This document shows, one piece after another, positions 45,776 to 59,800 of a stretch of 64,000 nucleotides of DNA. Origin of the DNA: Epiperipatus broadwayi (lineage: Eukaryota > Onychophora > Udeonychophora > Euonychophora > Peripatidae). The stretch's first letter is position 1. Every line of letters starts with the position of its first letter. The stretch covers positions 1,097,616 through 1,161,615 of the forward strand of contig JAQFVV010000278.1 in the NCBI GenBank assembly GCA_028023455.1. The letters run 5' to 3'. The position numbers and the translations under genes are program-made. Under the pieces are notes generated by a model. It saw only the letters and a list, made by a program, of their open reading frames with translations, did not search any database and was not told the DNA's origin.

Positions 45776-47326
45776 TGGAAATATGGAATAATACACTTTT
45801 GTATTTGCATTCTGTAAATGGCATAACAGTTGATAAAATGAATCATTTTGAATTCCCTATAAAAAAAAATGGCCACACTAAATGCAAATAAGGTACTTCA
45901 TTTTTAAAAATGAAAATTTAATTTAAATAAAATTGTAAATTGTATATAAAAAAATAAATTATAAAATTCATAATTATTATATGTAAAATTTGATTTTTTA
46001 ATTTATGTAATTTACTAAACAGCATATTTTGGCATTTGAAAACAATGTGTATGCTATAGCATTTTTTTCTAAAACTCATGTTTAATTATCGTTAAAATTC
46101 AATTTGCTTATGCATGTTTTATTCATAATATAAAAAAAAAACATTTACATTTTGCATTTGTTGTTATTAATTAAGTCTGAAAATTTAAAATAATGATTAA
46201 AAAATGCTAAAAAAATATATTAGCAGTAACAATAATATATACTAATTAAAAATTAAGACCCTCACCCACATCGCTTATAATTCCATGAATGCAGCTTCAT
46301 TAGTTATAGTTATTGATAATAAAAAATAAGCAAAAGAATAAAACATAAAGAAGAAATTTTTTAAAATTAATATATTCTCTTTCAAGATATATATATACTT
46401 GCTTTATTTAATTAAATTTTATTTGCATTCTTTGTTGCTGTGTTTTAATATTATATATATATGAAATAAAAGACTTTTTACAATAAGTCATATGTTGTGT
46501 ATATGGAATAAAAACAATGATGTTTTTATCAATCCAATACTTCTAAAAACTTTAATTCAGCTTTTTATCAAATGCTAAAAATCAGAGACTACAACGTAAA
46601 GATAGCACAAATCTTCTCAACACATATATCTTTTACAAGGTTACTCATGTTTCATCATTTGGCTTAGAATGATAAAAAACTTTAATAATACACCTCTATA
46701 TATATATGAAATGAATGCTTTAATGGGTGAACAATGTTACAATTCATAATAATTCTTCAAGATAAATTGTAAAATATTAAATGATATAAATATGCTGATA
46801 TTTAGCAAAATAATATTTATCATAATCAGGCAAATATATTAAGTGGTCGCTGTTAAAATAAAAAAAGTTGTATAATATATTTTAAAAATTCTAGAAAAAA
46901 ATAAACTAATAAAATATTTGTCCATTCAAATTAAAAATTAAATATATTATGCAGAAAAGTGATAATCAAACTTAAGTTGCAAATTTTTCGTTTGATTGGA
47001 TTTAAATTTACTTCATGGTTTTAATTACTTCAAGATGATAAGTACTATCTTTATGAAATAGTTTTTTTTTTTTTTTACACAAGTTAATAAATACTATCAA
47101 CTAAATTTAAATCTAACCAATCTTTTTGATCCTAATTCTTTATTTAGTTTGTTGTTGTTATTGTTCTTAATTGTATGGAATAAAAAATACAAACTTTTAT
47201 TTAATCTATTTTGTTACGTGATTTCATGGATTTTATTTCTTTCTATAATTCTTATTATAAATATCGTTTATAAGAGAATTTTCTCCAAGTTCTCAATGAT
47301 CTAATAATGGTTCTGTTAGATTAACA
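45776..47326. other. AT-rich spacer, no recognised feature
   Basis: No gene identified. Near 46620-46670 the minus strand reads AAATGATGAAACATGAGTAA, reminiscent of PLE tails, but too short to call. Confidence 0.35.
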
Positions 47327-47470
47327 GCAATAAGTTATATAGATGTACGTATATATAATACATAGTAATTGGTCACAATTATCCAAATGAATATTTTTTA
47401 TACTTCATTTGGATAATAGTAACAAATTACTATGTATTATGTATATCTATATAATTTATTGCTATTAACG
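47327..47470. repeat. Fold-back repeat, arms of about 68 bp
   Basis: AGCAATAAGTTATATAGATG, ATAATACATAGTAATT and ATTATCCAAATGAA on the left are mirrored after a 7-bp loop by TTCATTTGGATAAT, AATTACTATGTATTAT and ATTGCT. Confidence 0.8.
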
Positions 47471-47909
47471 TACCACAAACATATTTTCTAAAAAAAAAAA
47501 AAAAAAAATCAACTTTACTATAATACATATAAATCACATAATTATAAATATTAGAAAAACAAGATAATGGCATTTAAGATGCATTTTGATTAATCAAGTT
47601 ATTTTAAACCAAATCATAAGCCTTAAACCATATAATTAAAATGAAAATTACGATGTATAAAATGCACTATTGTAAATATGTGGTTACTAAAGAATATGTA
47701 CTTTCAAAATAAATAATAGCCTTATTGTGTAGCTTTTAGGCACATTTGTCAAGTTTAATCTTACTGAGAAGATTAATTAATCAATCTACATTTAAAAAAT
47801 ATTTAGTGCAGTTTTGTTAATATTTAATGATATATGTTTGATATATATATAATTTAGTGATTTCTATATATGTAAATCTTATGGAAAAAAAATAAATCAT
47901 CACACATGC

Positions 47910-47985
47910 ACCATTGGATTGATATATAAATTTACACACACAGATGAGTGCATGTAAATTTAATATATCAATCGAATAGTGTATG
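47910..47985. repeat. Short imperfect hairpin
   Basis: ATTGGATTGATATATAAATTTAC is mirrored by GTAAATTTAATATATCAATCGAAT. The same sequence (TTTAACATATCAATCCAATA) recurs near 51450. Confidence 0.6.
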
Positions 47986-47996
47986 TGAGAAAGTTC

Positions 47997-47997
<1 letters not shown>

Positions 47998-48067
<70 letters not shown>
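47998..48067. repeat. (TA)n microsatellite, about 70 bp
   Basis: Uninterrupted TA repeat. Confidence 0.95.
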
Positions 48068-48071
<4 letters not shown>

Positions 48072-48391
48072 AGCCAAAGGGATTTAATGTTAACTGAAAC
48101 AGATGGTTTGATTCCTCATGGAAACCTTAAAAAAACGAGCAGGGCAAATTTCCTAATGTCAACACAATACTCTATCATTGCAGCTGTTATTATTATGTGA
48201 TTATTAATATAGCATATGAACATGGATCAGCAGCTCACCAACATGAATTAAACATTGTGGTTAGTTTATTGGCTTTTTACCTCTGAGTTTATGCTGAAAA
48301 AATATCATGCTCTTCTTCTCAGTTGCCTGATAATACATAATAAATGTATATGGGAATGAAATATTTTTTTTTATAATAGATATATACAATC

Positions 48392-51181
48392 ATGACAGAC
48401 AAATGTAACTCATGGCCTTATTCCCCAGAGACTGTAAAATCACAAGCCAAGGCAAAGATGGAAAGTGAAGGAAGATTGCAAGAATTGGAAAAAGAACAAT
48501 CTCATATTAAATGGGACATTATTGGAATTTGTGAAGTTAGAACAAAAGGTGAAGCAACAATTGATTTAATAAGTGGATACATACTCTAATACAAAGGCAC
48601 AAATATTGGAAGTACAAGTGGAGTATGATTCATTATAAATAAAAAGTGAAAGAACAACATTGTAGAGATTGATGGTGTATTGAATATAGTGACAAGATTA
48701 GTTATTCAACTTAATATGTTTCAACAAGTTCTCACACTGATGAAGTAGTACAAGATTTTTATATGAATGTACAAAAGGCTTATGATCAGACTAAACAAAA
48801 TCTTAAACTTGTTATGGGAAACATTAAAGCTAGAATTGATAAAGAAATGAAATATGAAAGTGCTGTAGGTAGATTTTATTATAGTAATAGAAATGAAAGA
48901 GAAGATAGACATGTGGAGTTTGCATCAAAAAAAATGTTACTATGAAATCATTTTTTCAGAAAAATGTTAAAATGAAATGGAATCCGAAGAATCCAAATGA
49001 AGGTACAGTAGAACTAAAATTATATTTTGATTAAGAGAAAATACATATTTCAAGAGTGTCCTTAATAAATTTAACACTGGAAGTGATCATTGATTAGTAA
49101 GATGTAAGATATGTGTTAATGCAAAATTAGAAGGACAAAAATTATTAAGAAAAACAATATTTATAGTTAATATTCCTAATCTTCAGAAACATTCCAATGA
49201 ATTTAAATTAGAACTTGCAAATCATTTTCAATTATTAGAAGATTTTCAATATGATTCACATTTGAATAAAATTAATAGGAAGATAACTGATACACTTTTA
49301 AAACTGCAACAAATATAATGGGCAAAAAAAAAACAGCAATTGATCAATACAATTTTTATTGAGGCTAGAGAATTTATGAAGAAAATAAGTAATATGAAGA
49401 TATATAAAAATAATACACTAAGGATCGAATATTTTAAATTGTTTAAAATTGTGTAGAAAAGAGTAGATAATGATATGAGAAAATATAATTGTAAACTAGC
49501 AAAGAAAGCTATAGAAAAGAATAAAAGTCTCAAGAGTGTAAACCAACATTTTGGTATTGGTAGGAAACATATCTGCAATAAGAAAAAAAGTTGGAACAAT
49601 TGAAATGAGTAGAAAAGTTCTATCAAGAATTATATAATAATAAAAAACAAGTTCTTCCTACATCTATTATATCTTCTGAATTGCTCAGGATATTAAATGA
49701 AGATGTGAGACATGCAAGTAAATTTATGAAGAATAAAAAAAACTACAGTTAATGATGTAATTATAATCAGTATATTAAAAGAAGCAGATGAAGAAATAGA
49801 AAAAAATTGGCAAAGTTATATAACAAATATCTAAATAATAAAAGTATACCAGATTATTAGAAGAATGCAGTATTAATATTAATATTTTAAAAAGTTGATA
49901 AATAAGATATTACAAATTACAGACCTATCAATCTTTTATCAGTTTTATACAAAATTTTTACCAAGATAATTACAACTTGTCTACAATGAACATAGGATTT
50001 CAACCAACAAACAGAACAAGATGTATTTAAAAGTAAATCATATCCAAATATTAAGAGAACTTATAGAAAAGAGAAGGACCAATAAATCTGAGTTATCATT
50101 ACACTTAGGATTTATGGATTATGAAAAGGCATTTGATGCTATAAGCATTTCTTCAGTGTTTAAAGCATTGGATCATCAAAGTATAGACACAGGATAGTGT
50201 CATATTTTGAAGAATATTTATAAAAATGCAACAACAATAATTAGATTACTTTATGATGCTAGGAAGCTTAATGTTGAGAAGAATGTAATATAGAGTGACT
50301 CCACATCTCCAAAACTTTTTACAGTAGTGCTGCAAAAAGTATTTTGTGAATTAAAATGGGAAGCTAAAGGAGTAAAAGTAATGGAGATTATTTAACTCAT
50401 TTATATTTTGCAGATGATGCAGTTGGTTTTACAAATAATGCTTCAGGGCTTTATGAAATGTTGCAAGAGTTATCAGATGAAAGTAAATAAATAGGACTGG
50501 AGGTAAATGTTAAAAAGACTAAAGTAATGTTCAATGGATTTTCTCAAAAAATGAAAATAAAAATTGATCACGATGAGTTAGAAGAAGTTAACAACTACAA
50601 ATATATTTGTCTGATTATTATTGGAGATGCAAACATAATGGAGGAAATTAACCATAAATTTAAACTTGGTTGGAGTGCTTTTGGTAGAAATAATGTAATA
50701 TTAAAAGTAAATATGCCTATGTGTTTGAAAAGGAAGGTTTACGTACATGTGTTTTACCAGTTCTTACTTATGGATCTGAGCCCTGGATACTTAATAGAAG
50801 AGCAATACAGAGACTTCAGACCAATCAAAGAAGTATGGAGGGGTGCATGTTAGGAGTAACAGGAAGAGATTTCAATTTTGCAATACATGAGTAAAAGAAC
50901 AAACAGTTGTTACTGACACTGTTGAAAGAATTAATAGACTGAAATGGAGTTGGGATTGACATATTTCTAGAAGAGAGGATATTAGATGGACAATTGAAAT
51001 CTTAGTTTTCCAAGAGATTTTAAAAAGACCCAGAAAGTGACAACATATGAGAAAGATGAATAAAATAAGAAAGCTTGAAGGGCAGATGTGGAGAAGAGAG
51101 ACTAAAGATTGGATAAGATGGATTGAACTTGAAGAGGTCTTTCTTCTATATTGGATTGGTAATTGTTGATGATGATGATCA
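48392..51181 (+). pseudogene. RTE-type LINE, near full length, heavily decayed
   Basis: Endonuclease remnants: IKWDIIGICEVRTKGEA (48511 onward), the open frame 48763-48945 with KLVMGNIKARIDKE and YYSNRNEREDRHVEFASKK (the D/N and NERG-type motifs of APE-like endonuclease), and TGSDH near 49080. Reverse transcriptase: NYRPINLLSVLYKIFTKII (about 49920), GFMDYEKAFDAI (50108 onward), LTHLYFADDAVGF (motif C, about 50394-50432) and the open frame 50527-50853. The C-terminal tail ends at TGA 51167-51169, followed by a (GAT)n tail as in RTE elements. Numerous frameshifts and stops; not functional. Related to the fragment at 17694-17995. Confidence 0.85.
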
Positions 51182-51324
51182 TATATATTGCTAAGTTATA
51201 TATTTAAATATGTGTTCAGATTAATATAATTCAAAGTTGTATTTCAAAATGAGAAACTTTTTCTTCTTGCAATATATAAACTAAATTTGTACAAATAATT
51301 TATCAATTAAATTAAGATATCAGG

Positions 51325-51500
51325 TGCATAATAATTTCCCTTTCCTGATTTAAGCATTATCAATAGGTGTTGGTTTATATAAGAATAAGCTCTAAACATA
51401 AGAGATTTACTTATGCTTTTAAAACAATTATTGATGGTAAAGGTTGTAAATTTAACATATCAATCCAATAGCACATTTGTGAAGGATCATTTCCTCCCAC
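51325..51500. repeat. Dispersed repeat shared with 35575-35722
   Basis: TTTAAGCATTATCAATA, ATATAAGAATAAGC, ACTTATGCTTTTAAAACAAT and ATTGATGG follow the order seen near 35590-35690. The part after 51440 matches the hairpin near 47910-47985. Confidence 0.5.
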
Positions 51501-51513
51501 AAGATTTATATAT

Positions 51514-54500
51514 TGTGCCCTTGTCTGTAGGTCATAATAAGGTAGAAAGGTCAATTACTAAAAAATTTTAAATTTTAAGTTATATTTGTATGATATATAA
51601 ATAATAGTAGGATAATTAAATTTTATAGTACAATTTAAAGCTGAAAATACCTGGTATATAAAAGTGTAAAGGATTATTTTAAAAGAAGACAGTTAAATAA
51701 AGCTTAATTACATCCTTGCTTATGGTTGTAAAAGCTGGCCATATAAAATAACACAGCTATAAATAGTTTAAAAGTATATTAATAATTTGAGTATAATATT
51801 TTAAAACTAATAAATTAAATAAATACTATATGTAATATTATAATTATAGTTAATATTCAAATTTAATCTAATATATTTTAAGATAGACTTTAGGATGGTG
51901 AGAATTATATTTAGTTCAACATTTTAAAATTATTTTCCAAAATTTTATAAAATATATCAGTTTTGGTAATTTAGACCGAGACGTAAATAAAAAATCATTT
52001 GATAAAGTTAGTAAACATGTGACTGTATATTATACACCTTCACACATGCTTGTTAGAATAATAATAAATTTTGTGAATTAGGAAACTAAATATAATTGCC
52101 ATCGATCCTTAAAGTAAAAGTTGAAATATTAAATATTATTTTAATAATTGTTTTAAAGTTTAAATAATTTTGATGAAACTATAATTGAATTTAAAAATAC
52201 TAGTCTAAATAATATTTAAGACATGACGTCATCAATTCTTTATTTTAAAAGTCTAGTCTGTTATAAAACTAAAATGGGAAAATTTGTTCGTGCTAAAATA
52301 AAGTTATTAACCAATCAACGGAGGTAATTTAGCAGACAAAAAGGATAAGAATTAGACGGAGCGGGAGGAGAAGTAATGTGTAAGTGAAAGAGAAAGTAAC
52401 ATATTTTTTAGCTGATAACACCGTAGCTAGAAAAGTGATATAAATTTAAAATTTTGTATTTATTTTAAAAGTTCTTTTTTTTAACATATAATATTTTGAC
52501 TGCCTCTACATGGATTGCTAATTTTAAAAGTTATCTTACCAGGATATTTTATTCGAGTTTAACCAAAAAACCTTACAGTAAAATGGAAGTACAAGAAAAA
52601 ATACCTAAAAATATTGCTAAGGAAAAAATATTTGGAAAGTGCCTTAATACAGCTTTATTTATGCTCAACCAGAAACTTATTATTATAACTCAGAGAAATA
52701 TAATTGGGACGCTATACGAAAACTTAAAAGAGAAGTTACTTGCCGTCAGGAAAAAATTATGACGCACAATTTTATAAGGCTACTTTGAAGTTATTTTATT
52801 CTTCTCTATGGAAAAATTTAATATGCGTTTTTATTATAAACAAAAATTATGTAAAAGTATAATGAAGAAAGAATGTTTATCTTTTAAAAAGAGACATTAC
52901 AAAAATATATTACCAGAATTTTAAATAAAGAAAAAAGTAATAGAATAATATGAAATTGCTATTAGGTATTTTATGGAAAGGAACGGAAAACCCTCTCCAA
53001 GAGGAATCAGAAAAAATAGTATAAAGTATTCATTAGAGGAAATGCTTGATTTAAAAAATATAAAATTAAATTACTTAATGAAAATGGATCCATGGAAACA
53101 TAAAATTTATTGAATATTCAAATAAAGGTACCTAGAGGATGCATCGGAAAAGTCGCGCGGGAAAATATTAGCAGACAATATTAGAAGAGAAGACGTAGAC
53201 GTTTTTCTTTACAGGATTAACTAATATCAGAATTAATAATAGTATTAAATATTATAAAACCAAGGATTGTCATCTATGAATATTTATTAAACAGAGCAAT
53301 AATTGTTTTGCCTTAAAATAGAACATTAAGTGACTAAAGAAGAAATAATATACATTTTTTTTTAGCTTTAATATGAACGATTTTCAAGAAAATTCGATGA
53401 AGAAGTACCGTAAATATAGTTTAAATATTTTTACTAATTTATTTTAAATATAAAATGTTATGTGAGATTAGGGAAAACATATAAACATAAATTTAGTAAT
53501 ATTAAAAAAAAATTAAATATAATAGCTTAATAGAATGATAGAAATATTGTTTTAAAAATAAAGTGTATGTATGGAAGTCGTATATCTACAAGAATCAATG
53601 GGATGGTGAAGCCTACAGAACACGATCGAGAAGATAAAGATCGTTTGGTAATTTTGATATTTATTTGTAATGCATAATGTATTTTTTTTTTAGATCATCT
53701 ATTGATTAAGAATGATATGTGAAAGTATAAATTATATGTACACATTTTATACAACATTTTAAAACATATTATGAGCTAGGAGTAATTCTGAATATGCATG
53801 CAATAAGTTATTTAAAGTATATTAATAATATAATTCGACAGAACAATTGTGTGATTCTTTTGAACTTTCATGTTGTAAAGTATTCAGATATTTTAAAATA
53901 GTTTGTATATGATAAAATATACGAGGAAAGTAGTAAAAAAATTTTCTTAAAGAACAGCGGAATAGTTTTGAAATAAATGAATTTTATTATTGTTAGAAAT
54001 GCAGATAGGAATTTGTCGATGTACCGTTTAGAAAAATCTTGAGAAATAAGATCGGATAGTGACTTGGTAGTACTAGTGGAGAGGAAACCAAGATGATGTT
54101 TTTTTTGTTAAGAAATAGGAAAAATAAAGTATTTGGATCATAGTTAGTTTGTGTGATTTCAGTATAGCTAACTAAGCCCTATGACTGAACACATATAGTT
54201 TGGACAGTGTTTTTTCATATCTTTAAACTTTTTTCATGTTATAATAAAGCTGAAGAAATAGCTTTAGCATCACTCCTATAATAGAGGTTGGTAGACAGGT
54301 AAAGGTCACTCCTCTATAGTGTTTTTTAAAATTCACTGTGCCATTATTGTCAAGGTTTATGATGAGTAATATTCTAGTTATATTTTGATCCTATGCATCT
54401 ATCTTCGCTATCCTTCTTTCATGAATCTGCATCGTCAGAAAGATATTTTTCAAAGAAATAATGAATAAAATAGAATTGAAGATATGTTATCGTTTATGTA

Positions 54501-56060
54501 AGAATAGTTTATTTGCTGGAATGTATAGAATTGTGTAATTTTAAAAATTGAAAGTCCAAAATATCATAAAGAGAGAAAGAATCATATAATACAGTTTAAA
54601 ATTAATTCGGAAATGAATATAAGATTTTTAAAAGAGAGAAATCTAAACAAAGTTTTTTTTTTTAAAAGTGATAATAAAATTTGAATGTTTTAAATAATAT
54701 TTAGAAAATAAATATTGCATATTTATTAAGAAAATAAGTCAATAATGTGTAATAAACATATATTTGTGCATGGTATGTTAATAGTTGTAATTATCATCCA
54801 AAGTAAGGCTTGAATGAGTATATTAAGATTAATAAACATCGGATAATGAACAATAAAACTTAATACCGAATGTAGAAGAATGTTTTGAATTTGTAGGATT
54901 CCATACAACCAATATAAAACTAGAATTTTATTGTTTTGTATAATGTTTAATACGAATGTAATTTTGTAAAAAAAAAAATATAATTTTAATAATAGTAAGG
55001 ATGCAAAGTGTTAATGATAATTATATAAGAAATACATTTTGTAACAAACTAACCATGTTAAGAAATCCAATAATAATAATAATGTATTTTCTTAAGCATT
55101 TAAAAGATAAGAGTTAACTAGGAAAAATAAATAGAAGTTTGATTTTCATTTTTTATAAACTAGGAAACTAAATTGTGATAGGAGAGTAAGGATATCCAAT
55201 GTACATAATGTAAAATATTGTTATTTATCTATGTTATTAATAAACTTTGTTGTAAATTTATTTTAAAGTTTTGTGTCCTCGTTGTTATTTCTCCACATGG
55301 ATGCATGATATCACGATACATTTATAATTGAAACAGACATATAGTTTTCTGCACAAATAGGTAAACAATAAAAGTGTTATAATAATTTTGAGAATTTATT
55401 GGTATGTTAAAATTAAAAGATCATAATTTTATATTATTTATTGGTCATAAGTCGGTTGCCACAATGTTACATTAAATTATATGCTAATGTTGCCACACGT
55501 ATTCTGTTGTCAGATTATTAAAATACTACCACGTACCTATTTATTTATTTCATTTAGGAAGAAATAAGATTATATTATACTATTGTTGTTATTATTATTA
55601 TTTATTATTATTAGTTGCTGTGTAGTAAGTTATGACATAAAATTCCCTTTTCATATTTTACTACCGTAATTTTAAATCAGTTAGAATACAATTTATGAAC
55701 CTGAGATTTATTTTATTTTATTTTATTTTATTTATTTTCTTCATTTTATTTAATTGAGCTAGATTCTTATTATAAAGAATATTAAGATATGATTATTATT
55801 TTAATCGTAGTGAATAGAGCTTAGAAAGTCGTAAGAATACTATGAGTTAGTTATTTGGTATAGTAAAAAGGGAATAGTGTTCTTATGCCATTGAGATAGT
55901 ATCGTGTGGATAATATCTCAATGTAGTCTATCTCGTTCCCCGTATCGTCACTTCATCTCTCATGAAAATAGTAAATATTTGTTAATTCATTTTAAAAAAT
56001 ATAACTGTATTTGTATTTTAAGAATTAGAGCTAGTAATCATTTTAATTAATGCTGGATAT

Positions 56061-56064
<4 letters not shown>
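51514..56064 (+). mobile_element. Long solo-LTR-like block D
   Basis: It starts TGTGCCCTTGTC (compare block A TGTGCCCTTTTG) after TATAT and ends near ATATATCA before (TA)n. It contains ACCAATCAACGG (52310-52321), an 88-codon open frame at 52496-52762 (Lys-rich, unrecognised), AATAAA (55239-55244) followed by a GT-rich stretch, and the two hairpins at 55830-55923 also found in block A. It has the same order of parts as block A, over 4.5 kb. The right border is less certain because the 3' end does not match block A. Confidence 0.55.
55830..55923 (+). other. Two adjacent conserved hairpins in block D
   Basis: Hairpin 1 pairs CGTAAGAATACTAT (55830-55843) with ATAGTGTTCTTATG (55874-55887), using G-T wobbles. 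Hairpin 2 pairs CATTGAGATA (55889-55898) with TATCTCAATG (55914-55923). Order and spacing equal those of block A, while loop sequences differ. Confidence 0.65.
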
Positions 56065-56095
<31 letters not shown>

Positions 56096-56164
56096 TTTAA
56101 ACAGTATATAATTTTGGAGGACGAGCGGTGGGAGAGGTTAGAATATATATATATATATATATAT
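56065..56164. repeat. (TA)n runs around a GC-richer island
   Basis: Two TA runs (56064-56091 and 56143-56164) bracket about 50 bp with GGAGGACGAGCGGTGGGAGAGG, an unusual composition here. Confidence 0.7.
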
Positions 56165-56264
56165 CAAGGACAAAGCATCCATGCATTGAAAGGAATGAGT
56201 GCTTCCACAGAAAAATTCACTAAAACTTTCAAAAGCTTTAATTAAAATTCAATTTAAAATATTC

Positions 56265-56690
56265 ACTTTCAATTTTTTACCAACAGTTGAATTGTTTTTA
56301 TATATGCAAAGAATGACTTTGACTAATGCAATTTTTGTTGATTATAAGAAGTTCAAACAATGCTAAGATCTAATTTACATTTAAAACTTTTAAGAATGTT
56401 AAAACAATATGGAAGATGATAAAAATATATTGATAATGTATTATCTATATTTAAAGTAATCACAATATGATTAGAATAATTCATTATTTTTGTATGGAAT
56501 TACTGTTGACTTCCAATTTTTTTTTCCAATAGTTGAATTGTTTTTATATATGCAAAGAATGAATTTGACTAACACATTCTCAATTGATTATAAGGAGTTC
56601 AAACAATGCTAAGATCTAATTTGTAATAAAAGTTTTAAGAATGTTAAAATGATTTGGAAGATAGAAATATATTGATAATATATTTTCTGA
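56265..56690. repeat. Direct duplication, two units about 245 bp apart
   Basis: GTTGAATTGTTTTTATATATG, CAAAGAATGA, GTTCAAACAATGCTAAGATC and AATATATTGATAATRTATT occur in the first unit (56265-56450) and again in the second (56508-56690), with moderate divergence. Confidence 0.75.
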
Positions 56691-56724
56691 TTTACAGATA
56701 AGAGAGTTTCAGATTTTTCTAGAT

Positions 56725-56728
<4 letters not shown>

Positions 56729-56774
<46 letters not shown>

Positions 56775-56778
56775 ATAT

Positions 56779-56810
<32 letters not shown>
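56729..56810. repeat. (TA)n microsatellite, interrupted
   Basis: TA repeat broken by CACATATATTATAA in the middle. Confidence 0.9.
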
Positions 56811-56815
<5 letters not shown>

Positions 56816-59800
56816 CCTACACTCCCAACACTGCTCATATACATTACATGAGCAAAATGCCCAGGCACCAGTTCTATTAATGAATAGAACAATATAACAA
56901 GATACATAATACAAAAACTATTATTGAGACTATATTTAAGTTTATGTTCAACTCAGCTCAGTGGGAGGCTATAGGCAGTTCCTAAGATATATGATAATAA
57001 ATAAATGAAAGAAGAAATATTACAAAACACTAAGTATAATGTAAATCCCTTTTATTAATTAATTTTATGATAAAGAATCATGTTTATCGGTACAGTCTAT
57101 TAAAATATACCTTAAACTTAATTTCTTCCTTCATCCAAATATAACGTATATCAGCTTGCTATAATTATAATACTAAACAATTCTATGACTTGGCATATCA
57201 CAATCTAAACATCTACTTTAATGCCAATCAAGAAATAAACAATAAGATCTCAGGGAATTTAAAAACACAGTTGAATTAAATAAACTACATTGGCCCATAA
57301 GTTATAATTCTAAAGTATGATGAAAATGTAATGAAACAAATTGACTAAAATATTTTTACTGTGTTTCAATAATAAGATAATGACAGAAATAGGGTATTTT
57401 AATTTCATATCATCATCTAACAAATATACTAACTTGGCAACCTTTCTAATACGTTTATCCAGTGGCAAATGTTCCTTATAATGTTTGGATTAAGAAAAAC
57501 AATATTGTCAGACACCAGCAGATTTAATATTATAACTCTAAATAATATATCTATTTTATGATAGATTTATGAAATGTGGAGATGTGGAAATGGAAAACAC
57601 GAATGTATACAATAATAACTCCAGACACAATTTTAAGATTTTAAACAAATCAAATAAATCATTTATTACAATAAAATACATTTGTTTAACATATTTACAA
57701 TTGGACTACTTGTCTCACAGATTTTTAAATTATCAAATAAACTTTAAGCATTAGTTTGGGATTATCCCTATTATCAAAGCAAATTAACACCAAAACTTAA
57801 ATATTCTGACTTAAACAACATGTTATATTATTAACACAAAAGAATAATTTGAGAGGATATTACCATTGATTAATAAAATAAATCAAATTAATTATATTTG
57901 GCTCTCAACCAAGCAACTTCTTCTAATTGACTAAATAATCACTTTCAATTACGAATACCTTTTATGCATAGCAACAAAATCATGTTCATTCTGATGATTT
58001 GATGATTTATAACCTTTATTTAAATAAATACACTGTATTTTAAAATATTTATTTCCCGTTTTAATCTCAATGACTTTATACTTCTATTTAAATGAATGTA
58101 ATGTATTTCAAACATTTATTTCTCATTTTAATTTCAATAACTCTACACTTTATATACGCGATATTATTTAGATTACGTGTGTGTGTGTGTCAAGCAACAA
58201 TGATAGAAAATAATCTTTTCTACAAATTCTCCATTCATTAAGAAAATATCATACAATTACTTTATTTCAGACAATGTCATAAACCATCAATAAAATAAGA
58301 CACTAATATTACATCAAGAATAATTTAACAATTTATCTGGCCACATATTAATTAACACAGAGCTATATTTTCATGATTATACAGACTATACATTACAAGG
58401 GAAATCTACACGAGGAGCAGATAACTCTTACTGAACACTTCTACAATAATTCATCTACTTCTAAATACACTGTTGGTGGGGAATCTTTTTCCTCATCACC
58501 AGGGCTCTAAGAAAACATCACTTATCTTCAAAAAATATTATTTAATCATATGCATATAATATAAACTAGGCTCTACTCATGGAAAAACATATAGTAAATA
58601 AGCAAAATCTTTTATCTCTACAAACATTATAACGCAATCAGATTTCTTTCCATTCTCAAAGCTCTTCTAAATATTGAATATTATAAATACAAGCTGGCAG
58701 ATAAATACATACAGATAACATACTAATCCATTCAACTCAGTAGAATATGACAGCATCCGAAATTTATACATAAAAATATTCACAAACTGAACTTTATCAA
58801 ACAAATGTCATAATTGTGCAAAACAGACACACACCCGCGAATGAAAGTATATATAAAATTAACTCTAAATTACCCACTATGCAGGCAACATGGTAATTAA
58901 ATATTGCATCAAGATATAACTTTTAATTCAGAATAAACTTTAGGTTACCTTTTAAAATTTAATGGTTATAATTATTACGAACGAACTTTCTTTCATATCT
59001 AGTAAACTATTTCTGTTATACGTTCGTTGTTTGAAAAAAGAACAAAATTCTCACTTTGAGATAATAAAGTATACAAAATAAATATATACCTCTCTAATAA
59101 TATATTTTTAAAAAATATTTATTTCTTTTACCTTCGTAAAAGAACAATAAGACCTATTTGTACACAATCAATTTTTACCAGCATATTCCTCATTTGGATA
59201 CGCTTCGGAGACAATCTTGGAGATCAAAATAACCCAAATTATCAATAAAACATAATAATAAGTAAGCCTATTATCAATAATATACATTAATAATGACAAG
59301 CAATGAAAAAAAATAAAGAAACAAAAGTTATATGTTTTATAACTTAAAATGAAAGTTCACTTGCAAAGCTCTGCTCCAGGCTTATGAAACAATATGGGAC
59401 ACATTCCAAACTAAATTTAAATGAAATAACTTCTGCAGGATAACTTTAAAAAAATATAAACATAACTTAAATGTGACCCAGCACCTCTAGTGTTCATAGC
59501 ATATCTATTTGAGGTACCAAATCACACACACAAGCAATTAATTTCTCCTTTATTATACTGAAAATCTAAGACATTCTCCATTGTAGTGCTAAATTAAATA
59601 CATAATTATTTTAGTAGTTTTCTTGAGTAGCATTTAACACTTTATAGTCTATTGTACACATGGTTTATTCTCAAATATTGTCAATTAAGATATCATGGTT
59701 CCTTAGTAATTCCTCAATTAATAATACTTTGTTTTATATTCCATCTTTCTCGAAGAGAACAAAAATTATCTGTATTTCTATTCTTCCATTTGATCTCAGC

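Noticed and set aside
49246-49626. 126-codon minus-strand open frame, Leu/Phe-rich
   Set aside because: It is antisense to the Lys/Asn-rich part of the plus-strand RTE LINE, so it is a shadow frame.
52496-52762. 88-codon frame in block D as a gag or accessory gene
   Set aside because: Lys-rich and AT-driven, no zinc knuckle or other motif, and no counterpart frame in block A. I left it as part of the block.
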